A stretch of DNA of 64,000 nt from the NCBI GenBank assembly GCA_013397865.1, contig VZTI01004088.1, positions 4,640,704-4,704,703 on the forward strand, read 5' to 3'. The DNA comes from Struthidea cinerea (Eukaryota; Chordata; Aves; Passeriformes; Corcoracidae). The notes below the pieces were generated by a model, which saw nothing but the letters and a program-made list of their open reading frames with translations, made no database searches and was not told the DNA's origin. Shown here in pieces: positions 23,691-32,830 of this stretch; the stretch's first letter is position 1; every line of letters begins with the position of its first letter. The position numbers and the translations under genes were made by a program.

Positions 23691-24885
23691 CCTGAGCCAT
23701 GGAGGGCCTTGTGATGGTATCAAGGTATGCACTGCTGGCAGAGGAGTTAGAGCTTGTGAGCTGGGGGAGCTGACCTTGCTTTCAAAGGCAGGTAGGCAGA
23801 TTGTATAAACACTCAATTAGCTTATGTATCTGCTACTCCAGTGTTTCTCTTGTGGAAGCCAGTGGAAGTTTTGCCTTTTATTTCAATGAGAACAAGATCA
23901 AGCTTTTCTAAGGGGAATATTCCATTTCATGCTGGGCATCGTACCTACTTTCAGGCTGAGGTGGAGTCACTAGAAGTGACAGAAGCGCTCTGTACTCCTC
24001 TTAGTTACTTTGCTGCTCAAAATGTGTCCCTAACTAATACAATTTGCTATATGTCATAAAACACAAAGGAAAGCACTTTTCACACCAAATATCAGAAAAG
24101 CACTCTCTTTTCTCAACTGCAGAAGTAACAGAAATGATGTGTTCATTTTAAATTCCATTCATGTAGGCCCTAATAAAAGCTATTATAAAATACAATTGTG
24201 TGGAGACAAAAAGAGAGATAATATCACTATAGCTCAATATAAAATTTAAGTAATTAAGACATGAAAACTATTACACAATTTACTATGAATGCAATGTGAA
24301 TAATAAAAGGTTTAACCATTTCAATTCTGTTTTGGTGGGGTTTTTTTTGGTATTTTTGGGTTTTTTTTTAATAGTGTCTTTTGAAAATGTTTGAGGTTGA
24401 AATGTTGTTAAAGATCGAAATTCCATATTATTTCAGAAGTTGAGCAGGACTGAAAGTAAGGTAGCTGGGTTTCCGAAGAAGTCTTGTACATATTTTTAGG
24501 TATTGATGTAAATATGGCACTCTGCCACATAATGGATTCTACATGAAAAATGTCAGTTTCACGTGATTTTGATTGTGGTTGTAAATAAAACAGGACATAC
24601 TGAGTGAACTGAGGAAGTATTTCAGCAGTGCAAGCTAAGCAGCTGCATAATAGATATGAAATTGTGTAGATAGACAGATGGGTCCCAAGATTAAAACAAA
24701 AGCGTCCATAAAAGTACGGGAAAGAAAAATATTTTTAAACAGGAGGTCCTTAAGCTCTGCCTTTTACTTTCATATGATTCAGCACTGTGTCCTCTCCTCT
24801 GATGGGCTTCAGCAACCCTATTGGTAAATGGTTGAGAGGAAGGCTCACTCTAGCCTTTCTCTAGCTGAGTGACTATCAAAATTCA
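23691..24885. other. Non-coding DNA, no gene seen
   Basis: Unique AT-rich DNA with T/G-rich runs at about 24333-24371. The first hundred bases may continue the old repeat next to it. No gene-like frame. Confidence 0.5.
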
Positions 24886-24970
24886 GTATATTTAATATAT
24901 ATTTAAATAGACCTATAAATATACATATATATTATATATATATAAAAGTATATATAAAAATATACATTAA
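24886..24970. repeat. AT-rich microsatellite
   Basis: Imperfect TA repeats (ATATAT with AAA interruptions) run over about 85 bases, roughly 140 bases before the CpG-rich block. Such tracts mutate quickly and can form cruciforms; no further role is evident. Confidence 0.8.
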
Positions 24971-25111
24971 TAGTCATTTAAAAGATATCATTTTCTTGTG
25001 CACTGCCATATGCACGACAGCCACAGGCGTGTACCAGCCTGTCTGCTAACACTTAGCAACATCTGCTCGATGATCCAGCCCCATCTTTTTACTTCATTCC
25101 AGTGTGATGGT

Positions 25112-25335
25112 GCGCGTTTTCTAGCTCAAATTCGTGGCCAGCACTTTGCTTCGGCCGCGTCCAGGCTCTCCCCATGGAGCGGCGCTCTCCGGAGCGGCGG
25201 GAGCTGCGGGCTCGTGCTGGCGGTTCAGTAGGTGGCACTCTTCCCCTTGGATCGGCCCCAGCCGTGGTCCCGGGCGCCGCGCGGGCGGCGAAGCCGGAGC
25301 TCTGCGGGAAGGTACACGGCAGAGCCTCGGCTTGC
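25112..25335. promoter_or_regulatory. Isolated CpG island, candidate promoter/first exon
   Basis: Seen: by hand count about 26 CpG dinucleotides in some 220 bases (densest at 25270-25282, where CG doublets are nearly back to back), in a window otherwise very poor in CpG. An ATG in good context (CCCCATGG, ATG at 25174) opens a plus frame rich in R/A/G. AAG|GTACAC at 25309-25317 could serve as a splice donor. No LTR or other repeat signature is present, so this differs from the GC-rich LTR at 17 kb. Known: CpG islands in vertebrates usually mark promoters. Inference: a promoter, perhaps of a long non-coding RNA or an upstream alternative exon. Direction is not decided, because an open frame on the minus strand (25089-25394) is as long. 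The R/A/G-rich peptide alone is not evidence of coding. Confidence 0.5.
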
Positions 25336-25790
25336 CCTGCTGGGCTGCCAGGGACTAGCGTTTGCCAGTGTCCAGGTTGGAATACATCCTGCACTGGATC
25401 ACTCTGTGTGGTTCGTGGGCCATGCTGAGCTTATGGAGCAGCAGCCTCCATACCTGTCCTGCACGGAGGAGAGGTGTGGGGTCCATCTTTAGCAACTGGG
25501 CAACATTTACACTCAGGAACCGGTTCTGCCCAAAAACCTATATAGGGAATGGAAACAAGGTTTAGAGATCAGTAAGATGCAACTGCTAGGTCCGCTGAGT
25601 TGTTTACGGTGACATTTTCAAAAAAAGCTCACTGGTCTCACTTGGTAAATTTGAGGAGAGCTTTTTGCTAGGTCTTCAGAAGCTGATGATCTGCAGTTCC
25701 ATTTATCATAATTTTGTAGTACTCAAACCTTTGTCTGCCAGGTACCAGGTGCCTCAAACTGGGAGCCTTTGTTTATAGAATCTTAGTCTT

Positions 25791-25908
25791 CAACATGCCT
25801 TAATTTCTTGGCTGTAAAATGGAACTGCTAAGACTTATATATTGTGTAAGACTTCCAGATGTGTAGTAAGGGATGAAAGTGTTTGTGATGTGCTATGCAA
25901 AAAAGTAA
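25791..25908 (+). repeat. MIR-type SINE relic
   Basis: ATGCCTTAATTTCTTGGCTG TAAAATGGAAC reproduces the MIR phrase GTGCCTCAGTTTCCTCATCTGTAAAATGGGG. After it, AGGGATGAAAGTGTTTGTGA and TGTGCTATGC follow in the place of GAGGATTAAATGAG...AAAGTGCTTAGC. The match is collinear on the plus strand over about 115 bases and strongly diverged. Confidence 0.5.
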
Positions 25909-26562
25909 AAAATTGACTTGAGCATTGTGCTTATATTTGTTGTTATGATGAAGAATCTAATTGTGAAGTTCATCTCCTGAACCTTTGGGATCTCTCTTTT
26001 CCTATTGTCATGGCTTGTTTCAAACTGGGATGAATCCTCCCACACATCACAATGTGTAAGCAAAATAATGATAAAAGGCAGTAATGATAAATTTGGCCCA
26101 TGAGATTTTAATTCTTTTTATTTTGTTAGTTTTGTAAATCAACTTTTTTTCTTAAAACTGCAGAATACTTTTCTCCAACAAAGTTATATGAATGACTCAG
26201 ATATTTATATACTTTAGGATCAATCATTAAAACAAATAAATAGTCCAAGTTACACAGGTCAAGTCTTAGCATAGGTTTTATAGGAAGGATGAGTTGCAGG
26301 TTTGTGGTTTTGTAGGCTCCCCAGTAACTCATCCCATACATAGTTTAATATTTGAGATATAAATTATTCATGAACAGTTTTTAGTAATCAGTGAATTAGC
26401 CACTTGCAATTAAAAAAAATTGACCTCCTCTTCTTGCATTTAATCTGAGCAAAGTCAGTGTCATTGCTGTGTGATTGGGTCTCATCTATTTTTATCTGTT
26501 GTAGCAGCTGTTTTGATCCAAAATTGACAAAACCACCCTAGAAACCTTAAAAAAAGGTAAGT

Positions 26563-26594
26563 CATATATACATACATACATATATATGTATATA
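26563..26594. repeat. TA/CATA microsatellite
   Basis: Short CATA and TATA repeats with internal dyad symmetry. Simple sequence with no other signal. Confidence 0.75.
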
Positions 26595-26656
26595 ACCCTT
26601 TACTCCATACAGAAAGACAGTGCAAGCTGTCCAAAAGAAGAGCAAACCTTTAGCCC

Positions 26657-27258
26657 TGTGTATTGGGTCTGGCTGAGATGCAATTTTTCCCCACAGCAGC
26701 CCTCACAGCGCTGTGCTTCACACTGGTAACTCAAAAAGTTGTAACACAGCAGTGTTTTGGCTACTGCTGAGGAGTGCTCCAGCAGCATCAATGTTGTCCC
26801 TCCAAAATTCCAACTCCAATCCCTTACCCTGCTCTGCCAGTAGTCTAGGAGTGGGAGAGATCTTGGGAGGTGACACTTTGGACAGCTGAACCAAACTGAC
26901 CAAAAGGATACTCCATACAATATGGTGTCTGCTCAGCCATAGAGGCTAATGAGAAGGAGGAGAAGAGGGGGACATTTGTTATTTTTAAAATTTGTCTTCT
27001 GGAGCAAGAGCTACATGTACTGAAGCCCTGCTTCCCAGCAAGTTGCTGGACATACTTTGCTTTCCAGAAGTAGAGAATATTTTCTTTTTTGTTTTCTTTT
27101 CATGCTCAACCTTTTCTCTTCCTTGATTAAACTGCCTTTATCTTGACCAGCAAGGGTTGTTTTAATTCTTATTTTTCTCTGCCTCCCCTGCCAAGGAGGG
27201 GAGTGATAGAGCAGCTTGGTGGGCAACTGGCATCCAGCCAAGGTCAACCCACCACACA
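26657..27258 (+). mobile_element. Solo LTR of an avian endogenous retrovirus (GGTTTAACC type), degraded
   Basis: The block order agrees with a common bird LTR family. TATTGGGTCTGGCTGAGATG comes at the start, then CCCCACAGCAGCCCTCACAG and GTGTTTTGGCTACTGCTGAG. Next is CCAAACTGACCAAAAGGATA with a CArG-like CCATACAATATGG, then GATTAAACTGCCTTTATCTT, and near the end AAGGTCAACCCACCACACA. Orientation is plus. Damage is evident: the CRE-like site after the CArG box is lost, and where the family has AATAAA this copy reads CATAGA. No perfect target duplication is found (GCCC/GCCA at best), so the ends are uncertain by a few bases. No internal retroviral genes are next to it, so it is a solo LTR. It looks older than the LTR at 17 kb and lies in the opposite orientation. 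Confidence 0.82.
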
Positions 27259-29695
27259 GCCACCAGAAATATCTAGAAAGCCAGATTACATGTACCAAAT
27301 ATTTTGACACCTCTATTTGGAAAAGTAATGCCATTTCAGAGTGGATGACTCTTCTTTCCCTTTACCAGACAGAGCCCGAAAGAAAACACTGACTTTAGAA
27401 TGTAAATTCTAAGAATTAAAAGATTTCAAAGAATTAAAAAATATTCTTTGAAGATGTTTATAAGACAGTAACAATGGATGATGCCAAATATCATGTTCTC
27501 CATTTTGCCAAGACTGCTTTGCTTCAGTGCCTCACTTTTTTTCATCAGGCACAAACTGCTTGCAGAATGTCACTGTAATAGTAAAAGACATCATTTGGAA
27601 CAGTTATTAATATAAAAAACAACCATGTCAGGAGAGGGTTAGACATCCAAATGGACAATTTCAACAAGACACAATTAAAGTTGCATTATTTCCCTCCCTG
27701 GAGCTTAGAAAGAGGATAACTTTGCCTTATGTTTACCTTTTTTCAATTTGTCATTGAAACAGTAAACTTTTTTTTTTTAAAGCAGCTATACTGTCTTATC
27801 TACCACAGCTTTGATTTCTTCTTATCTTCATGGTTACTACACTGTAAATACTTGTTTATTCATGTAGATTACATTGTAGAAAAGATATTAGTAACAAAAG
27901 GCCCTATGTTACCTCTGCATTAGGTGGGGGTGGGAGCTAGTGGATAGAGATGAGGAGTGTGCACTGAGATGTTGAAGGCATTGTTTAGAGAGATAGAAGA
28001 AGAGAAAGACAATTTGAAATGAAGAAAAAAAAATTAAGAGGACAAGATTTCATAGAGAAAGGATGGCAGGTTATGTGAAAACCTATTGAGATGTCACAGT
28101 GAAATGTAAGAAGATTCAGACCCTGGAATTTGAGTAGACAAAGAAAAGAACTACCTTTAAGAGAAGTTTCAGTTTAGTTTCAGTGGAGTACAGACTGAAA
28201 ATCTGATTTAATAGGTTCAAGAAGTAGGCTACAAGAAATTAATTCAGCAGGAAATTGTAGATGATGTAGACAGATAGAAATTCAATAAGCTCGGCAAGAG
28301 AGGGAAAAGCAGGCTGGATCCTAATGGCAGAAGTATGTATGGAGAAGCATGGGCATACTAAGGCTAAAAGAAACTTCTGCCCATATATTTCATTACAATT
28401 ACCATAAAACTGTGCAATAGATTCTAGTAAGAACTGATTATGCTCTTGTCAAAATTCTCATTGTGGGAGTCATTTATGCCCTGGCCTCTCCCTTAAAATT
28501 TGTCTTCTTGAAATTCTGAAAAAAAAAACTATCTTAATTTTCTACTAAGTTTGTTAATTAAGACAATTAAAAAGTTTGATCTTATTGCTGGGTGAAATAT
28601 TTTTTTCCATCTATAGTAATTAATTCTTAAAATGATAGGAAAATATTTTGTAAATTTTCATTATTTTTTAGTAAAGATATAGAGGCAAAACTTTCCCCCC
28701 CAGTCATCATTTTAAAGTGGTAAGTAACATGGAATTTAATGTTTTTAAAAAATAAAATGAAATTCAAATAATCAACAGCATAAAATATTCATCTTGTTAT
28801 TCTCAAGCATACACATCTCAGTTATTAAAAAGAGACCATTTCTATTAATATTCTTGAAACCATGCATTGCCTAACCTGGCCCTGATGTGCTGGAATGGGA
28901 ATGTAGATGATGGCTATCACTGGATGATTTTGAGAGCCTTACTGGGGAGAAAAAATATATTTTTGGCCAGCAACAGTCCAGCTAGCTCCGCCTGGACAGT
29001 GTGCTCACTTTCAAGCCTGACAAAGTGCCATATTATGTTTTCTGCATCCAGCCAGCTTAAAACTAGAATTTGGGATCTTATGCCCTGTGTTTATAAGATA
29101 GTGACCCAGCATTCAAGATAAGAATTCACATTGTGTGTGCCACAATGTGCTGTGTCAGTGCTAAAAGTCCTGAGCCAGTGCATTTAATTTGTGTTTGTGC
29201 AAAAGTCAGTCACAGAAGTGAAACTTGTGCAGAAAACCTGCTCCCCACTTAGATCAATCTTATAAATGACGCTACCAACTTTTCTTCCAGAGATTTTCCA
29301 GTCCTCTGGTGTTTCTTTTTGGTCTGCCTTTGTTATTTTTTCTCTAATCGACATATCCAAAGCAGAGCCTCAGAATGCAAAGATTATCCACTTCCAAAAT
29401 CTCTCCATGGACAGAGCCATATAGCATCTACAGATGGATGACAGCTTATTGTTCATTCTCATTATAGTAAAGCGTAAATCTACTGACTGTGACTAGGAAA
29501 ACTGGGAACTTGTTTTCCCTATAGACTTTCTCAACTATCTTCTGGAGGCACAGTGTCCCCCCAACCATCATGCTTCACTAGCAATCTCTGAAAATGCAAA
29601 ACAAACAAATAATCCTAATGCATGTGGCACACAAGTCGTAGGAGGGATATGTTTTAATGTAAATTGAGATAAAAGTTCTCAGGCTCAACTGCCTG
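27259..29695. other. Non-coding DNA, no gene seen
   Basis: AT-rich unique DNA. A perfect 10-bp inverted repeat with an 8-base spacer lies at 27425-27452. The purine-rich stretch 27950-28330 is reminiscent of old interspersed repeats in its AG-rich phrasing, but I could not align it to anything in the window. An 84-codon plus frame at 28867-29121 has no recognised family. Confidence 0.5.
27425..27452. repeat. Inverted repeat, 10-bp arms
   Basis: TTCAAAGAAT at 27425-27434 and ATTCTTTGAA at 27443-27452 are perfect reverse complements separated by 8 bases of A/T. They could form a small hairpin. In AT-rich DNA of this length a 10-bp dyad can occur by chance. Confidence 0.6.
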
Positions 29696-29699
29696 AAGT

Positions 29700-30010
29700 G
29701 TTCAGGAGTTAGCTGATGGTGTATAATAGCTGCTCAGCCATTTTCTTGCTTCTCGGTGCAGACAGCATTGATTGGCTGGGCTGATTATAGCCCTGCGCAT
29801 CAAAGAGGTGCAAGTTGTTCTTAACACTAGAAAATCGGCTCTTGCATGTACAGGCTTAATGCATGATAAGCTATATGGTGTAGACATAAATTTTGTGTGC
29901 TTGAGATTGAAGTGAACTTTGCTTGTATCCATGTAGATATGGCCGGTAGCTGTTAGAGTCTGTTGCAGGTCATATTTATTGCTTGTAGTTAAAGTAAAAA
30001 TCAGTGCCAT
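29700..30010. promoter_or_regulatory. Candidate conserved non-coding element (dense factor sites)
   Basis: Within 40 bases the block carries GATTGGCTG (29770-29778, a CCAAT-type site), GGGCTGATTATAG (29778-29790, OTX/PITX-type GATTA), TGCGCA (29794-29799) and ATCAAAG (29799-29805, a TCF/LEF-type core). An AATGCATGATAAGC stretch follows. The sequence is unique and complex. A 102-codon minus frame covers the region but has no recognised domain. This make-up is typical of vertebrate enhancers; constraint and activity are inferred, not shown. Confidence 0.3.
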
Positions 30011-31079
30011 GTGATTTTATTCAATTCAGGGGAAAAAAAAAACCTAATTGTCCTCCTGCCAAAGTTTAAGTGCTACATTTTTTCATTGGAATTTAACAAA
30101 TGTTCATCTTAAAATAGACTGACAATGGGTCAAACTGTTCCACTTTATCTGTTATGAACTTAAAATTTATCAAAGCTAGCACTTGCTCTTCCCAAAGCAA
30201 TTTGTATTTTCACTCCTGGATTTAACTATCAAATTCTCTTTTGCAACTACATTTTAATAGCCACAACATCCTGAAACATTTGAAAAAGATCGCTGCAACA
30301 GCCTTCGTCTTTCACCTGCCTCACACAACATGTTATGTAGATGTTTTAGGGCATTAATATTGTTTATAAGTCTTTAATGCAGAATATAGTCTTTTAGGAA
30401 ATATTCTTGAAGAAGATAGCTGCTACCTTGTCCAAGTTTAGCTATCCCTCTTTATCTTAGCCAGCCATGACCATTCCATGAATGTGTGTGATTCAAAGCC
30501 AGTTTGGAGTGTAAGCTAAATCTTCCTTCTCCCTTTAGATTTGTATTCCACTTCATCATTTGCAGACCCACATCTTGAATAGGGACTTTTCTTGCTGTCA
30601 TAATATAACTAATGGTAATCTTGAGGAGATAGGTGTGATCCAGTATGAGAAAGGGTATCTTAATCTTGCCCTCTCGTGGTAAAGTACATTAAATCCAGGA
30701 TTTAAAAAGTAGACTAAGCATTGATGGGATTAAATGTATTACATATCTTTATGGAAGACACATTTATTCTTTAGTGTTTAGTGCTAAGTCCTGTGTTGAA
30801 CTAAATCCAAAAATGAGATGTAGATTCTGGCATATCTTAAAATGTCGAACCAGATCTCTTGGTTCTTGCTTTGATGTGGCAATATTCTTTCAGTGCCTGA
30901 ACAACATCTTGGGTAGAGGTGAAAATGTAACACAGACCCTTTTAATTTCATTGTGTTATTTATAACAATTCCCTAAATCAAATTAGAAGTAAATGGCTAC
31001 TAATCATTGTATGTATGTGTATGCGTGCCCAACAATTCCTAAATGCCACTAGGAAATGAGTGTTATTTTGATATTAAAA
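30011..31079. other. Non-coding DNA, no gene seen
   Basis: Unique AT-rich DNA of fairly complex composition, no gene or mobile element recognised. Parts around 30040-30400 resemble the neighbouring candidate regulatory blocks in composition but lack a comparable site cluster. Confidence 0.5.
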
Positions 31080-31400
31080 TGATTACTACCATTTTTTTAA
31101 TAAACTGATGCGACTTTAGAAGTCTGTCCCTGATATCTTTCATGATTTAGACATCACACAAGCTGTAATTGTGCTATTAAAGGAAAGAGAGCTAATCTTT
31201 TGCATTTGAAGTAAGCCCTCATCATCAGACCCGACAAAGCCAGACAGATCAAAAAAGAGTAAAAAAGAGCATTTAAGGAAATTAGTACAAGTGTCAGTTA
31301 AAAGGTAAAAATTAATGCACTTATTATTGAGATACAGTTGAAACCTGCATTCTTTTCATTTCTTTGATATTGCTAAAGCATAAAACATTCAATTAACTTT
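31080..31400. promoter_or_regulatory. Candidate conserved non-coding element
   Basis: Unique AT-rich block with GCTGTAATTGTGCTATTAAA (31162-31181), GCTAATCTTTTGCATTTG and CCAGACAGATC (a MEIS/SMAD-like site) close together. Only composition and motif clustering support the call. Confidence 0.22.
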
Positions 31401-32635
31401 CCATTGTGTTTGCGGGGTAGCAGGGAAAGGCAAACCATTGTCAGTGAAGTGTTAGGTGTGTAGGTGGTGTGTGCAAGGCAAAAATGATTAGATACGAGAG
31501 GAGGGTAGAGCAAAGGCTTTTAGTTTGCAGTTGACAAAGACAGTGAACTCCTCTAGTGTGTTCCAGAACAATGTTCTTGCGTGTATACTTCTTTTCCTAA
31601 AGATACTGTGCTGAACCTCTGAGAAGGTAGCATGCATTCCTTTCATCCTCACTGGGGAATATTTCTTTTCCTGATTATTATTATCTACATCATTAAAACC
31701 TGCATGGTTTTGCACCTCTTTCCTAATAAAAAGTGAATACAGATAAATTGATAATATTTTGGACCATTGAATAATAGTACTTTGCAATATAAGTGAAATA
31801 GATACATTTAATTCATACTTACCCTCAGCCATAAATATGAATTCCCATGGCTGTATTCTTTTATTCTCTGAAAGCTGTTACTAAGAGTGTTGATTTGTAA
31901 AAACTGATTTAAGATGTTTCAAAATATATACTTGATTTACAGCTGTTATATGTTGGCAACACTGAAGCTGCAAATAATTTGTAGTAAGTAGTAGTTTTTC
32001 CTATCCTTTGTTCTGTTTAAAGTGAAAGCAGCTTTTTTATTTCCTTTTTTTTTTTTTTTTTTAATGAGAGCACTGGAATAATGTAAAATGTATAAAGGTA
32101 AAATTTAAAAAAATCATATAAAACAGGAATCTCTCTGAACCCATTCAGCTGGCTTGTTAACAAAACCTTCCTAATATATTGATGGAGATGTTTTCTCTCT
32201 CTTTCCACTATCCCAATATTTTATACGGATTTCAGTAATGTTAAGACTATGCCGTAATATTCAATATACTTTAATTAAAAGAAGTATTTGCTAATTGGCA
32301 TAAAATATATGTGTGATTATTTTTCCATGTATTTATGATTTTTCAATAAGAGAACAGCTGCTAAATATTTTCTTACATGCTGATTCCACTTAATCAGCAT
32401 TCTTCTTAATGGAAGCAAGAAAAGTTAGGAATTGTGTTTTAAAAATGTGTTCCATGAAAACATCAGCATGATGACAAAGTCGTGCCCTTTGGGGTACAAA
32501 TGAGCAGATTTACCACAAAACATTTCTATATAGATAGGAGATAAATCTTAGTTTAAAAATCCCTTGCAACATTGAGCACCTTCCAAGCCAAATGTGTACT
32601 AGCACTTAAAGAAAATATTACCAGTTTTAACACCC
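31401..32635. other. Non-coding DNA, no gene seen
   Basis: AT-rich sequence with a perfect 18-T run at 32045-32062. A 114-codon minus frame at 31488-31832 is not recognised. The 32230-32420 part is rich in TTAATTAAAA and TTAATCAGCA-type sites and may extend the regulatory neighbourhood. Confidence 0.5.
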
Positions 32636-32639
32636 AAAC

Positions 32640-32830
32640 TCACTCGATGTTTTGATTACTGTTCCTATTAATATGCACATGATAGAAGTTAATGCCACGC
32701 TGACAGATTTAATGCTTTGTAAATGTGCTGAATTAAACTAGAAAGGTAAAAGCAGCCATTACCCTCAGACCTAAAAGAGAGACACTAATCAGCTGGCTTT
32801 TTTCCTCCTATCCTTTTTACAGATGACTGG
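32640..32830. promoter_or_regulatory. Candidate conserved non-coding element
   Basis: Contains CCTATTAATATGCACATGAT, a TGACAG TALE site at 32701-32706 next to ATTTAATGC, and CTGAATTAAAC. A strong pyrimidine tract follows and ends in TTTTTACAG at about 32820. That tract also looks like a splice acceptor, so an exon beginning near 32821 is an alternative reading, although no coding frame follows. Confidence 0.22.
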
